Source: an uncultured Clostridia bacterium (GTDB taxonomy: Bacteria; Bacillota; Clostridia; Christensenellales; UBA1242). Taken from it: a stretch of 64,000 nucleotides of DNA. The position numbers and the translations under genes are program-made. Of this stretch, positions 9,061 to 24,400 are shown piece by piece. Every line of letters begins with the position of its first letter. Within the stretch, counting starts at the first letter, position 1. The notes below the pieces were generated by a model that was not told the origin of the DNA, made no database searches, and was given only the letters and a program-made list of their open reading frames with translations. The stretch is taken from positions 1 to 64,000 of the forward strand of contig CALVMV010000001.1 of NCBI GenBank assembly GCA_944349375.1, in the 5' to 3' direction.

Positions 9061-9351
9061 AAAAAATCCTTTTTATATTTTTTTTCATATTAATTTTATC
9101 ACAAAAAAAATGTAATTTAAAATAATTAATAAAAAATTTATTAAAAAATTGAAAAAAATGCAAAAAAAATCGTTATTTTTTCAAAAAATGTATTTATTTT
9201 TGTATTTTTTCGTTAGAATTTGTCTTAAAAACAATATTTTTATTTTATTTTTAAAAAAATTTTCAAGGGAAGCTGTTTGCCGTGTAAAATTGTTTTATTT
9301 AAAAAATAATAAAAAAATAAAATACTTTTATTTTATTTTAATTTTATTTAT
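9061..9351. other. Non-coding AT-rich gap upstream of the giant gene
   Basis: About 290 bp of almost pure A/T with long A and T runs. A + frame here could encode about 68 residues, but the composition is lysine/phenylalanine/isoleucine-only and there is no ribosome site. I see no gene. The gap contains the divergent control region of ttcA (minus) and, at its right edge, the promoter of the giant gene. Confidence 0.6.
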
Positions 9352-9380
9352 TTGACATTTTCTAACATAAAAAGTATACT
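9352..9380 (+). promoter_or_regulatory. Promoter of the giant lipoprotein gene
   Basis: TTGACA (9352-9357), a 17-bp spacer and TATACT (9375-9380). The resulting leader of about 80 nt carries a hairpin just before the ribosome site. Confidence 0.88.
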
Positions 9381-9424
9381 TTTTATAAAGGTCGCCAAAA
9401 GACTACTTTTATCGACTTTTGTGT

Positions 9425-9456
9425 GTTTAATATTTTTCAAATTACAAATATTAAAC
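9425..9456 (+). promoter_or_regulatory. Leader hairpin next to the ribosome site of the giant gene
   Basis: GTTTAATATTT (9425-9435) and AAATATTAAAC (9446-9456) form a perfect 11-bp stem with a 10-nt loop. It ends 2 bp before AAGGAGG and 11 bp before the ATG. No T-run follows, so it is not a terminator. It could modulate translation or protect the 5' end of the 18-kb message. Confidence 0.65.
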
Positions 9457-9467
9457 AAGGAGGAAAA

Positions 9468-12400
9468 ATGAAAAAGTTTATCGTCGGACTTTTAGGAGTA
9501 TTTATGATGTTAGGAGCATCTATACTTTATGCGTGCGGTTCTCCAAAAATTGAGTTGACTCTTTCTACTCAAAGTGTTTCTATTCAGCTTAATGGTAATG
9601 AAGATCCTATAAGCATTGCTTATGCTGATGTAACTGGTATCGATGATAAATCTATTTCTTTAAATTTTACCATTCAAGATGAAATTGCAAAGGCTTCAGT
9701 TTCTCAAGATTCTGAAGGGAAAAACATAATTGAAATAACAGCAATTAATGAAGGTGAAACAGAATTGATTGTTTCTACTAAACAGGGTAATATTAAGAAA
9801 AGTATTAATATTGAAGTTTACAGCGAAGTTACTTCAATGACGGAAAAAAATGAAGATATTGAAAACAAAAGCAATAAATTTGTTGTAAAAGGCAAGACAA
9901 ACACTTTAGTGGCTAATAATTTGATTTCTTTTGCTCCAGCCACAAGCAATAGAAAAGAAGTTGATTGGACTTTTGCGACAAATCAATCAAAAGAGTATGA
10001 TGGTGCAGTTATAGAAGGACAAACAATATCTTTGCCAGAAGAATTTAATCACAGCGAAATTGTTTTAACTGCAACCACACATTTAGGAATTAACACAAAC
10101 ATAACTATTTCTTGTCTGGATATAATTGATACTTCAATTTTAGACATTGGAGGTTCAAAAACTTTAACAGGAGATTTTGTTTATGCTTCTCAAAATGGTG
10201 ATGTTAAAGTTGAAATAACCCCTAATATTGCAGGAGATACAAATGAAAATTTGGCTTATTTATCCGTTAAATATTTAGGGGATATAGATCAAAGGGGACT
10301 AGAAATTTCACCTATAATAAAAGACAGCCAAGGACAGGAAAGTTCTCTTTTATATGTCGTTAGTGAACAAATTAAAAACAGCTCTTTAGGTTATAGTGAA
10401 TATTTATTTAGAGTTTTTGCAGAAGAAAACAAAAATGTAAACCAAACTTTTTACATATCTTTTAATGTAGGATACAAGGATTTTAACTATCAAATAAATA
10501 CAGATGATTTAGGATATGGACAACTTATTGTTGATGCAAGAGAAAAAATAAATTCAATTTCAGTAACTAAAAATAATGTTGATGCATCTTTATCTATTCA
10601 AACTCTATATTCTCAATATTCTACTACTTTAAACAATGGATTTGGACAAGTTTATAAAGTTTCTTTAAAACCAGACACAGTAATTGATGTTTCTGGTAAT
10701 TATCAGATATCAATATTTACTCAAGGATTGGATATTAAATCAGAAAATGTTCCTCCAATTTTAGCTTATGTTCGTTCTGGTGGAGCTTATAACCAAATTG
10801 CTTTTAATTGGGATCCAAACTCTGCATCATTTGTATCTGAAGAAATTTCAAGTACATCATCTAAAATTCTTGAACATGAAATATATTTGAAAGCAAACCA
10901 AGAGTTCTTTGATGCTGAAAATGAAAATGGTAACAATATAACTATCTTAAACGGGCTCAAACTTTCTTTTGTTTCAGTTGATAATAAAGATATTCAAACA
11001 TTACTAAGTGTTAAGCTTGTAAAAAATAATCAAGACATAACTTTTGAAAATGCTGTTGATGAAATTTTAATTAATAGTTCTGTTTCGCAAATTTTAACAC
11101 AGGAATTTGTTTTGCATGGTCAAACAACAATTGATGGGCTTAGTGTAGTTTCTAACAGTAAATATGTAGAAATAAGTCAGCCAAAATTTATGTCAACCGA
11201 TGGAGAGAATGTAAGATTTTCTATTGAATTTGTTTTAAAAGAAGACTTTATTGGTTTAACTGACGATACAACAGTTTTTACAATTGTTCATGAAAATGGC
11301 ACATCAAGTGATGATATCCCTTTAAAAATTTATTATCCACTTAGTTCTGCATCTTTTTCAGCTAATACTACAAATGTTGTTTTAAGCAATTATTCTCAAA
11401 ACATGATTGTTAATGGTGAAATTATGCAAAGTAATGTTTCACCTTCTGTTTTAATGATTAAAAATGGAACATCAAATCCTATAACTCATAGCTATAACCA
11501 AGCATCTAGTGGAAATTATGCTCAGGCACAGGTTTCTTTAAGTTTTTACGACTTTGTTTTTGATAATGAAAGTGAAATTGATGCGCAAACACAATTAGAA
11601 AACTTTTTAGATCTTTATAATGAAAATATTCTTCAAATTATTCAAAACTCTACACCTTCCTCAAATATAGTTTCTTCTAATTTGGCTGTAGATAACTTAA
11701 GAACAATATCAGAAGGTTATACTTATGTTGTTTTGAGTTATATCGGAATAGGGGAAGATGGTCAGGAAACATTAATCCAAAGAGTTGTTTTGATTCATTC
11801 ATATAATGCTATAGATAGTTTTTCAATATATCCTACTACAGATAATAATTTTTCAATATATGCCCTTAATTCTGTAGGAGAGATTGGGGAAATTAAAAAA
11901 ACAATCAAAATAAATTTTTCTTCGGTAAATGTTAAATACAACAACACGAATAATTTTGTGTTTAAAACAGATATTAACGGATTAAAAATTGGTACAATTT
12001 CTTCTGATAAAACTATAACTTGGACTGATTCAGATGGAAATCCTTATGTAAATAAATATTTTGAGATTTATAATGTCAATATTCAAGGAACATCCATTCA
12101 ATTTGATGTTTTGGCTTTATCTACTCAAGGTAGTCAGACAGCAAGACAATTAATTCAAGTGGAATATAGTATTTCAAGTGAAGATGCTGGGCTAGACATA
12201 CTAGGAGTGAAAGGTTCAACAACTCCTTATCGAGCAAGTATAGAATTTACTATTATTAACGCTGACAGAGTTGAAAAACTTACCATTGATGGTATTGATG
12301 AAAATGGATTATATTTTGAGATAGGACAGCCTAATCAATCTTCAAAAACAATTATTGTAAAAACTTCTCCAGATAATGCTAAAAATTCTGGTGTTAGTTA

Positions 12401-15400
12401 TATTATTGTAGATGAAAATGGTAATGAGAGCAATATCGTCAACATTTCTTCTATAAATAGTGGTAGATTACTAATAGAATTGTCTAAATCTATAACAGAA
12501 GCACTGAACGGAACTCTATATTTATTCCCTAGCGATGCAGTGTATGGAGAAAGAATATACTTTGAATACTATAACGATGAAAGCTTAAAAATAGAAGATA
12601 ATATACTTTTGACTGATTTGTGGAAGACAAAACTTGGATCTCAAATTACTAATTTCCAGTGGCTGACTGAAAATGCTTTTTATACAAACAATCAAGGAGA
12701 AGAAATTTCTTTTGCATCTTTCTTTAAAGCTGTTGAAATAACTGTCGCTGATGGCTTATCTTTTGAACATGCTTATAGAGTATACAATCAAGATGGTTTT
12801 AATAGAGGATCTTTATCTCATAGTTATTTTTATACAGTCATGAATAACATAACGATTGATAATGAAGATAGTAACTACCTTTTTGAAACATTTAATGGTG
12901 GGTTACAAGGATACAGTGATGATGTAACAATAACTTTAAACGGTGAAAACTTTGCAAATGAACTTTCCAAAGCAGGAGCGCAAGGCGGTGTAATCAGAAA
13001 TATTTCATTTAATGGAAATGTTTCCGCTTCTGGTTTTGTTGTCAATGTTAACTCAGGAGTTATCAAAAATGTTGTAATAGATACAAATGGTTTATATAGC
13101 AGTTATCTTACATCAAGTGGACAATATGTTGGTGGTATCGCTGGTGAAAATACTTCTTCTGGTTCTATTAGTGATGTATCTATTTTAGGATTGACAATAA
13201 ATGCCCCTAAGGATGCATCTGTTGTTGGTGGTGTTGTTGGAAAAAATAGTGGAAGCATTGAAAGAGCAAAAGTAGAATTTTATCGTTTGTTTTCTACTGA
13301 AACAAATGAAGATGAAGTAATTAAATATTTTAATAATCAATTTACAGGAAAGGTTGTTGGTGGTGTAATTGGAGAGCAATCTACAAGTGGGACAATAAAA
13401 CAAGTTTATGTTTATGATTATATTTTAAGTAGTAGCACATCAAATCAAAGACTTAACGGAGACACTGTTGGAGCAATTGTTGGAAAGACTGCAAACAATA
13501 TAACATTAGCGATTCAAGAAAGTTTTGCTTTAGTAGATAATCGTAATAAGATAGATGCTTTTATAGGAAGCAAAGGAGAGAACGAAGATAACTTTGCAAC
13601 AATAACATATTCAAATTCTTATATTTCTTATTATGATAAAAATTCAAGTTTTCAATCTGTGTATTCAGAAGAGATTGATGAAAGTCTTTTTATAAGCGGT
13701 GGAACAGATTTTAATGAAGCAATAAATGGCGGGAATAAATATTTAATAGGTTTTCATCAAGATGAAAAAGTTAGTCAGTTAAGTCTGCCTTCTCAAGCAA
13801 TAAAAGATGATTTTGCTAATCTTTATAAGGCAATCTTTACAACAGATTCTGTGGTATTCTTTAAGACCTCTTTAAAAGATACAAATCTTTCTTTAAGCGA
13901 AAGTCAAAGTCAGGATTTAAAAGAATTAAATACAATAAAATTAAGTGATTTTGAAAATATTAATTTTAATAATGTTATTTTAACTGCTGAAAACAATAAT
14001 AACGAAATTAGCAATAATTTGATTGTTAATGGTAATGAAATTTACTTGCAATCTTTAGGTCAAGGGGTATTAAAACTTTATTCAAAGCAAGATGTTAAAG
14101 TATCAAATGAATATAATTTTATAATAGAAAACTCTTTAAGCAGTTTAGTAGTAAAATCTCAGGCTAATTCTGGAACAACAGAAGAATATACAAGCGATTC
14201 AGTAAAAACTATAAATATTCAAAAAACTAAATCAAGGGAGTTTGTTGTTGAATATGCAACAGACAGTGTTTATTTAGGCAATGATTCAACAGAATTTGAA
14301 TTAGACATGATAAATACATTTAATTTTTCGCAAAAAGAAGATGAAGAAAAAACAGAGATTTCATTTGACAAAATCTCTTCTAATAGTTTTGTCGCAACTT
14401 CTGATGGTGAAACAGATTTGACTGTAACTATTTTTACAAAAATTACTGAAAATAGTTATCAAAGTGGTATTACAAATGAAATAGGAGTAACATTTACTTT
14501 GCACCCTACAACAGGGGCTATTGCTATAGGATATGATAGAGATAAAATTGAACTATCTCCTTCTAATGTAGATTATGTTACTGTAAGTATGCAAACAACA
14601 ATGGTGGGAGATGAAACTTCTCCAGTGATAGTTATTGAAAATGAAGACAATGTTGCTACTGAATTAAAAAGAAATTATAATAAAGCAACTGGAGTATACA
14701 CATATTCATTAAACGATAAAGAAATTTTAACTGTTGAGAAAATTGCACCAGCTTCAACTAATAATTCTTCAAGTGTTATTAATATATCAGAAACATATAG
14801 AATAGAAATTGCATCAAGTCATAAATCCGAAATTAAAGCAAATGAAGAATATAAAATTTATTTTGTTAGCGATTCAGGTTTTGTTTCTGAAAAAATAGAT
14901 GTTATTCTTTCTAGACAAGATGTTTCTACGATTGATATTACAAATTATAAAGTTAAAAATTCTTCAACTTCTTCAACTAATAATGGAAGAACCGAGTATG
15001 AAACACTTAATACCACAACTGGTGTAATGGCTCCAGGAACATCTTCTATTATGCACTTGAGCATTAATCCAAATTATGCCTACTATGATTTTATTGAAGT
15101 AAATGTAGAAGGAAATATGGTAAATGCTGTTAGATTTCTTCCTGTAGAAAAAAGTAATTTAAGTAATATTTTCTATTCATCTAATGAAATTATATTTAAC
15201 AGTTCAGACACTGTAAACGGATTCAAATTTGACCCAAATGCAAGCGAGGCTAATAAAGAAAACAAATACGATTTGTATTTCCATGTTTGGTTTAGTAACA
15301 CAATAGCTCAAGATTGCACACTTACTTTTACGATAACTTACTATATTTTTAATGAACAAGGTAAAGCTGAGGCAATAAATTATGTAAATTCTTATATTTA

Positions 15401-18400
15401 TATGTCTTATTTAACAGAACCTACTATTTCAATTGATGGTCAAAATTCCACTTTGCTTGCAAAAGGTGGAAGTGCAGAAGTAGAGATAACTGTTGATATA
15501 GATCAAGAAGTTGAATCAGTTACTCTTTCAAATGCTACAAATATAGATATTATAAAGACCGGCGAAACAACTACTTCTACAAAAAGGATTTATACCTATA
15601 AATTATCTTCTACAGTTTTGTCTGAAGGTGGAGAAGATGATAACAGATTTTATATTAATGCAACAGTTATAAGAAGAATTAACAATGCTATTGAAAGAAA
15701 AACAGCTACTGCAACAATTACATTAGTTGATTTCAAAATAGATGAAAATAATATTTATCTTGAAGGAGAAGAAGACGGAGTTTACGAAGTTTGGACAAAT
15801 GTGGACAGACTTACATCTCTTAACTATGTTTTTGACCCTGAAACTTTAAATTATGATAGTTCTGATCAAGCTTCAATAAATTCGTATAATTTAATTATTA
15901 ATGCAAGAAAATTCTTTGAGCGAAACCATTATTATCCACAAATCGATGCTGGCAATATTGAAGATGGCAGCACTGGGGATTATTTAATAAATGTTAAAAA
16001 AAGACAAAATAGTGATCAAACTTACTCATATTCACCAATTCCTTTAGAAGAAAGAATTTACTATGTAATAAATGGGGTCTATGTTCCTATCTCTGATGGT
16101 AATGAAAATTTTAACATTTCGGTCGAAGAGAATGGAGATTTAACTATATCTGCAAAAACGCTTACACAAGCATCGCAGACTATTATGATTGAAACTATTA
16201 TTGAAACGAATGGTGAACAAAGAAAAATTGAAACTTTTGTTGAACTTGTTACAAAACCTTATTCTGATGAAGATATTCCTTTAATGGTTAATAACGCAGA
16301 TAAGTTTACATCATTAGCAAATAGTGAAAGTAATGAAATGAATGATTATATCTTAATGAATGATATTATTCTTGAAAATTATACACCTTTCAATACAGAT
16401 TTTATTTCTAGTTTTGATGGCAATGGACATACAATTTACATTCGTTCATTTAATACTAATAATATTTCAAATTCGTCTCTTAATTTAGCTTTATTTAATA
16501 ATGTTAATGCAAATACTACTTTAAAAAATATTAGAGTTAATCTCTACGAAGGTGGCTCAAATATTGAAGTGGACATAAGCAAAGTTTCTACCTTAAAAGT
16601 TGCTGGCTTAGCTATATCTAATAATGGAATAATTACAAATTGTGAAGTGGTTACTTATTATTCTGATCAAACAGCAATGAATTCACAAGGATTATTTACA
16701 CAAGCGATAGCTGGCAAAAAATCAGGACCAAGTGGAATTAACATTGTTTACAACAGAGGAGAAGGAACATCAAATGAATATATGCAATATGCTTCTTCGT
16801 GGTCAAGTGAAGTAGCAGGATTTGTTGTTGAAAATTATGGAAATATCACAAACTCTCGAGTTGGTGGAGATGAAATTCTTGAACTTTCTGTATCAGCTCC
16901 TGAAACTAATTTAATTAAAGCTCAATATACACCACTTGAAACTTTTACTATTAAAGCACAAGGGCAGGTTGCTGGCTTCGTTTTACAAAACTCTGGTTCA
17001 ATATCGGCTTCTTTTGTAAAAAATCTTTCTATGGTTAATGAAAGTAAAACTTCTGAGGATTCAAAGGCTTATGCTTCTGGTTTTGTTGGTAACAATAGTG
17101 GGAAAATTATAACCAGTTATGTAGAAGGCGTAAAACAATCTTCAACTTCAAGTGAAAAGGTTTATGCTAGATTGGGATCTAAAATTCAAGCACAGTGCAT
17201 AATTTCAGGGTTTGTTCTTTCAAATACTGGTGAAAATTCTTTAATAGAAGATTGCTATTCTAATATATTAATATCTAGTTCAGATTCAGTAAGTGAAGTT
17301 TATCTTGCATCAGGTTTTGTATATGAAAACAATGGTAAAGTTAAAAATTGTTATTCTGCAAGTCAAGTAGAAAATCAAAAATTCTCACAAATGAACTTCT
17401 CGGGGCTTGATGCAGAAGGCAATTTGCTTGCTAATGGAGAGTATGAAAATTGCTATTATTATAATAAGGATTATGATCAATATAATGACACAAGTGGGTC
17501 AAGCACAGAAAGTAGCTTTGACACTAATGTAATTATGATAACAGACGCTGGAAATTCTGAATATTTTTATGGCTTTGCAATTGCTTCATTTGGCGGAGTT
17601 GATGGCGTTTGGGCTATGGACACAGGAGATGGTGTAACAGGAGTAGAAGGCTTAAAATTAATTGAGCCAGACTTAATTTCTCATTCTTATAGATATGTTA
17701 CTTATGTTGGTAATACTGAGAACCAAAATCAATTATCTTATCAATTGCCTTATGGAGCAATCTATTTTGATGAAAATTCTGAGGATGTAATCAAGACTGA
17801 TTATGGAACAGATACAAATCCTATAATAATTAGAAATGCAGAAGAGTTTGTTGAAGTCATGGGGGCTAGCAATTCAACTCCTATTCAGATGCAATATAAT
17901 GATAATGTCATTTATGGAACATATAGAATAGTTGATGATATTGATATGACTGCTTTTAGTTCACAAGTAATAACATTACCTTCTACTCAAAAAGCATTTA
18001 GTGGAAAATTGTATGGAAATGGTTTTACTATTAACGGTTTAAGTCTTTCTTATGGTGGAAGCAATTTTTCATATGGGTTATACAAATCGATTGAACCTTT
18101 TACTGTAAGAAATGGTAATGGTTTAGTTACAGCTGAATATTATCCACAAATAATTAATCTTAACATAGAAACAGGTTCAAATTTACTTGCTGCAGATACA
18201 GTTTTTGTTGGAACCTTAGCTGGATATGTAAAAGATGCTCTTTTAATCAATCTAGATATCCAATATAACAACTCTGCTATGGTTCAAGGTAGAGATTTTG
18301 TCGGAGCTTTAGCTGGCTTGATTGTAGGAAATTCAGTTATTAAAAATATAAATGTTGAAAATCCAAATGTTCAAGCAACAAGGTTAGCTACAACAACAAG

Positions 18401-21400
18401 TAAGACATACTTTTCTCAATCTGATATTGTAAGTAACAGAAATAACATTTATCCTATACTAAACTATTTATACTCATTTACAGGAACGAATACGGACAGC
18501 TTATATACAGCTGTTGAAAAATATTCTTATGCGGGAGGGGTTGCTGGCTATGTTGATTTGTATACAAATGCAGAAGACTATTTTAAATTTACTATTTCAC
18601 CAGTATTTAATGTTTCAAATATAAGAGTTAGTGGAATTGTAAATGTCACAGGGCAAGTTGTTGGTGGAGCATTTGGTCTTACTGCACACCAAACATATGT
18701 TCAAGATGTTGGTATTACTTTCACAGGTTCAATGAACTCAAATTCTTCTCATATTTTAAGCACGAAAGATTTTGCTGGTGGAGTGATTGGTCAATCATTT
18801 GGGTATTTATCTAAATTGTTTGCAACTCATGAAGAAGATATCCAATTAAATATTGAAAAGGATATCTCATCATTCTATTTGGGGAATACCAATGTAGAAA
18901 GAGGAATTTTAGATTTGTTTATGCCTGCAAATTCAAGCAGTGTTTCTTATTCACAACAAGCTATTGGAGGTTTGGTAGGGCAAGTAGGAGCCGGACTAAT
19001 TGAAATATCTTATTCAAACATAAATGTTATTTCAACTACTACAAAAAGTGCAGGTGGGCTCATTGGAGAAGTCGATCTTTCAGGCGCAAGAAGTTATAAC
19101 ATAGATTTGCCAATCATTGCTGATGGAAATTATACCAAATTCTTATTGCATGAAACTTACGCAACAGGAGATGTAAGGGCTTATTATACTGATGATAGTG
19201 GAAAAACTGTTGCAGGGTATAGTGGTGGTTTAATTGGCTATATTGCTAATGCTACAGATAGGGTTGCATTACTTTCTACAAATGCAATTAACTTTTTCAC
19301 TGATATCGACTATAGAACAGGCAACAAATACCAAACAAATGAATTGTATGAAAACGATGGAAGCGATAATATCGTTACTCAATATTATCAATTTGTAGGT
19401 GGTTTTAGTTCAGATGATAATATGAGCAGTGTTCTCAAATATTTAACTGCAAGATATGTTGAAATTGATTCAAGTTCTTCAGTAGATGAGCAACATCCTA
19501 CGGTTGGATATGTTCAAAATTATGTATTTAATGGTAATACTTCTACAAAGATTAAGGTTAATTTATTTGAAGGTAATGAAATATTCGCAGAAACTGAAAT
19601 GGAAAATAATCCATTATATCAAGTTGAAGGAATTTATACTTATGTAAGTGGAACTGCTGGTTATCAAGCTACTCAAAAATTATTCTTAAATAGTGGGGTT
19701 TGGGACACATCTAACTGGACACACTCAGCTGAAAGATTTTTCCCTGAAATTAGATACTCTCTTGCAGATCCATCAATTATTTATTTAGATGCTTATGAAG
19801 AAAGTATTATTTATGCGTTAAACAAAATGCAGGAAAACCCTACCATTACTGTCATAGTTAGAGGATTAACAGACAAAAATGCAGAAGGTACTTATAAAGA
19901 TGTAAATTTGGCAGAGCCAGACTATTTGTCTTCATATAATATAAGTTCTTTTGCAGGGACTATTACAAGTAGCACAGAGTATCAAACTGATAATGATGAA
20001 CAAGTTAGATTGATAATAGACCAATCTCTTTTAAAGAGCACTTCAGTAGGAGCATCTTTTACAAATTTGCATATTGAATATGAAAATTCTCAATTAAATA
20101 ACATTATAACTGGTGGACTTTTGTCTTCTAGTGATATGGAAGGCGTTAGTATAGAAAATCTAACATTACATATTTCTTCTGGTGTTAATATTCAACCAAA
20201 TGGAGAAAATGTAGGTTTGATCGCTCCATCCATTATTTCATCACAAATTAATGGAATAACTATTAAGGCACAAGCACAAGGGTCTTTTGATTCTGCAATG
20301 GCAGTGTCTTTGGCAGATGATCAACAAGGTTCGACAATAAATGTTGGTTTGATTGCTGGTTCAGCAATTCAGAATAGTTCTACTGCAGGAATGTATGTTC
20401 AAAATATTAAATTTGAAACAAACAAAAATCTTTTAACATTTGTAAACACAAAAACAATATCTGCAAATGTAGGTTTGATGTTCGGTAAAGTTGCAAAAGG
20501 GGAAGGTGCTTACCAAAGTAGTGTTTATTTAGGTAATATAACATTAAATAACTTTAGTAGTGCTTTAATCGATTTAAGTGGTAATAAATTTGAAACGCTG
20601 CAAGTTGGAGGATATATTGGCACTATAGAACAACTAAACAATTTAAGTTATGATGCTCAAAATGATGGTGCAACTATTTCAATCAACTTACCTAAAACGG
20701 CAACCACTGTATATGCAGGTGGAGTAGTTGGTTATATAGGAGAGGTTTCGGAAATAAGTTTAAATACTTCAAATTCAAGTTCTATTGCTCCAGAGAAGGA
20801 ATATAATATCACAATTAATGGAAATGCTTCCACATTTGAAAGTTCTTATGTTGGAGGATTTGTGGGCTATAATAACTGTGAATTAACTCTTTCATCAATG
20901 AATTTTAACTTTAATTTATCAAATATAACAAATAAAGCAACAGGAACAGCATCAACACCGGATATGACTGTCGGTGGAATTGTAGGTTATACTACAAGCA
21001 AAGTTACTTTAAACACTATTGAAGTTAGTGGAGATAATGGTATAAGTGAAATAAAATCATATCAAAAAGATCAAGTTGCAATAGGTTCTGTCATTGGGTA
21101 TGCTTCAGATGAAATTGATATGGATAGTGTTTATTCTTCATTAAATATTTCTTATTCTACTGCAAACGATACAACAAGCAGGGATAGCTCGGACAACGGT
21201 TTATATGTTGGTGGACTTGTGGGATATTATAGTGGCATTGCAACAGCTAGTGGATCAATAACTGACACAGCATATATCGGAACAATGAGTTTAGATTTAG
21301 CTAGCTCTAAAAACTTATATACAGCAGGAATAATTGGCCACATGAAATTAAACCAAACAATCTCAGAATCAGTCTTTGGTGGAACAATTATTATAAAAAA

Positions 21401-24400
21401 TGTAAACAATAAAGATGTAACAGTCGGCGGAACAGTTGGACAATTAGAATCAAGTTCTATAATACAAAAAGCTAATAACTATGGCGAAGTATTTGTTGGT
21501 TATAATTCTGAAACAGCAACATTAAACAGTTATACTTTTGGTGGAGTAATTGGATATATTAATGGGAACCATACTGTAAGCCTTTCGGAGTCCAACAGTG
21601 CTGTAACAAATCATAATGCTCGTTTGGCAAACAATAATAAAGCAAATGCTTTAGTAGGTTCTAGTACACTTAGTGATAGTAGTAATAATTACTATAACTC
21701 TGCAGTTTGCCTTGCATTCGACACTCAAGGAACTGATATTGGATATAGTCAAGCAACAAACAAAGGTTTTGGCACTTCTTCAAATTCTTCTGATTATATA
21801 ATAGATAAAATTAAAACTGGCATAAAAAAAACTACAAACCTTAAAAATTTTATAAAGAATTATTACAATCCTGACGATACTTATTGGTATTCTAGCATTA
21901 GTAAATTAAGTCCAATTTCTCAATTCAAAGAAAATGAAACAATTAACAAAGGATCTTTATATCAAATCAATTACTATGAATTAAATGATAATGTTTTATC
22001 TAAAGCACAATCAGGAAATTTATCAGATGTTGCAATTGTTGGCAATTTTGAAACACTTTCGTTGTCAAAACCTATATCTTCAATAAGTGGTTATACATCA
22101 ATTTCTGGAATTAATTTTGAAATTAAATATAATGATGATAATGGTGGATCATATTTAGGTGGACTTGTAAACTCTATGAGTGGCAATTCTATAATTTATG
22201 GAGTTGGTGTAAATGGATCAATGTCTATCGGTGGCGAAACAGCCATCAATATTGCTGGAATTGCAGGACAAATGACAGGTGGATTGATTGCAGAAAGTTA
22301 TACTTCACTTGATATGATTTATCGTGCAGGTAAAGGCGGAACAGTTTCTGCAATAGCTAATTATACATATGATAATGATAGTAATGGGAACTCTTCATTT
22401 ATAAATTACACATATGCAACAGGTTCGGTTATAACCTATATTGATGCAAACATGTATGCTTTTGCTTCATCAAGTAGTAGCAACTTAAAAATATCAAATT
22501 GTTATACAATAACTAAACTTGATTGGAACGATTATACATCTGATGCGTTGCAAACCAGTTATACAATAAAAACAACTGATGGAGAAATATTAAATAATAG
22601 TTTTTATTACGATAAAAACGCATTAAATAATTCAAATACGATGAGTGGTAATGTTACTAGTGATTTTATAACACCTGATGACAGTGAGAATGGAGTTTTA
22701 AATGGAGATAATTGGAGTAGAGATATAGACTTTAATTATGGCTATCCAACCAGAGGATTTAATTATTTAAAACAATCATCTTGGGCAAACAAAACCAATG
22801 CGGGGGATTCAACTTACAAAGAGGAAAAATCAAGTTATGATGATTATGTAAAAACTTTCACTTATACTAGATTACCTAATGGAACAATTCCTTCAAATTA
22901 TACTAATATTTCGTATATGATCCCTAATGTAGGCATTTTAAGCAAGTTGGTCGATATTGCAAATGCAAAGGCAGAGAATGTAGCATTAATGTATGATATT
23001 GATTTAAGTAATTCAGAATATGCAGCTTTAACAAGATCATTTACTTATGTTGTGTTAAATTTTGATGGACAAGACAAAACTATCACTGGTCTAAATACGA
23101 AGAGTTTATTTGGGACTATAGATGGAGGAGAGATAAGGAATTTGCGTTTAACTGAGGCAACTTCTTCAACAGCTTTATTAGCAAATGAGATATCCAATGG
23201 GGCTATATCAAATATAACTCTTGAAGGAGAAATAAGTGCTTCTGGAACAGTCGGAGCTTTAGTAAATACAATGTCAGGTGGCAAGATTGATACTGTTACT
23301 AGTATGGTAAAAATTACAGGTACATCAAGCATTGGTGGCATTGTTGGAGAAATAAAAAACACAGATGATACTTCAACTCCAGTTACTCTTTCAATTGATT
23401 TCTGCTCTAACTATGGACCTTTAAGTTCTACTGGTAATGGTGCTGCAGTTGGTGGTATCGTCGGGGATATAACTAGTGGAAAGGTAACAGTTAACTATTG
23501 CTTTAACGGTGGATCAATTTTAAGTGGTTATACAAACACTTCTAGTTTAGATAATGAATTTTATGCTGGTGGAATAGTAGGTCATAATAAATCTTCAAAT
23601 ATGACAGTTTCAAATTGTTATAATGCTGCAATGGTTAAGGCAGGGAATAAAAATAACGCTTCAATGTCATATGCTGCAGGTATAGTTGGGGATTCAGTAA
23701 CAGCAACAATTAAAAATTGTTACAATGAAGGACCTATAGAAGCATTGGGAGTTGATCCTACAACTGAGTTTCGGGTTACTGGAATAACTAAAGGTACTGA
23801 TGACAAAGTTAGTTCTATTTCAGATGATGCTAAAATATCTTTAATTCAAACTAATGACAAAAATGTTGAAGCAAATTACATAAGCAACATAAACAGCGAA
23901 AATTGTTTTTATGATGAGAGTTCAGAGCTTGTAAAAAATGGTGCTTCGTTAGACAAACAAAATGAATATTATAAAGTAGAATATCAGTGTAGATTAATTT
24001 ACTTTAATGTTCTTTCTCATATACCACCAGGGTCGCAGACAGTTGTCAATTACGCATTTCGTTTTGAACAAGGACAGACGGGGAGATCCGAAAAAAGATT
24101 ATCTATAGAATCTAGTCAGTATATTTCACAAAATATTATTAATGAAAATGATAGCCAAAAATATGGCATTTATATTTTAGAGAGACAATATTTAAATATT
24201 CCAACTGCTTTCACGGATTTCCAAGAAATTAGAGTATCAAGTTTTAAAGCATATAATATAGATGGCATGATCTCTATTAAAGAGAAAAGTCTCAATGATT
24301 CAATTTATCAAAAATATACTTATTACAGTGGTTCTGGAGAGAATGAAGACAAAAAACTTGAAGACTTAATAAATGAAAAAATTTATTCTGATAATTATAA

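Noticed and set aside
9149..9355. Plus-strand frame of 68 codons (Lys/Phe/Ile only)
   Set aside because: Chance frame in nearly pure A/T; no ribosome site and no domain.
12900..23900. CRISPR or DNA-level tandem repeat array in the giant gene
   Set aside because: Repetition is at protein level (GLUG-like motifs) with diverged DNA; no regular repeat-spacer spacing.
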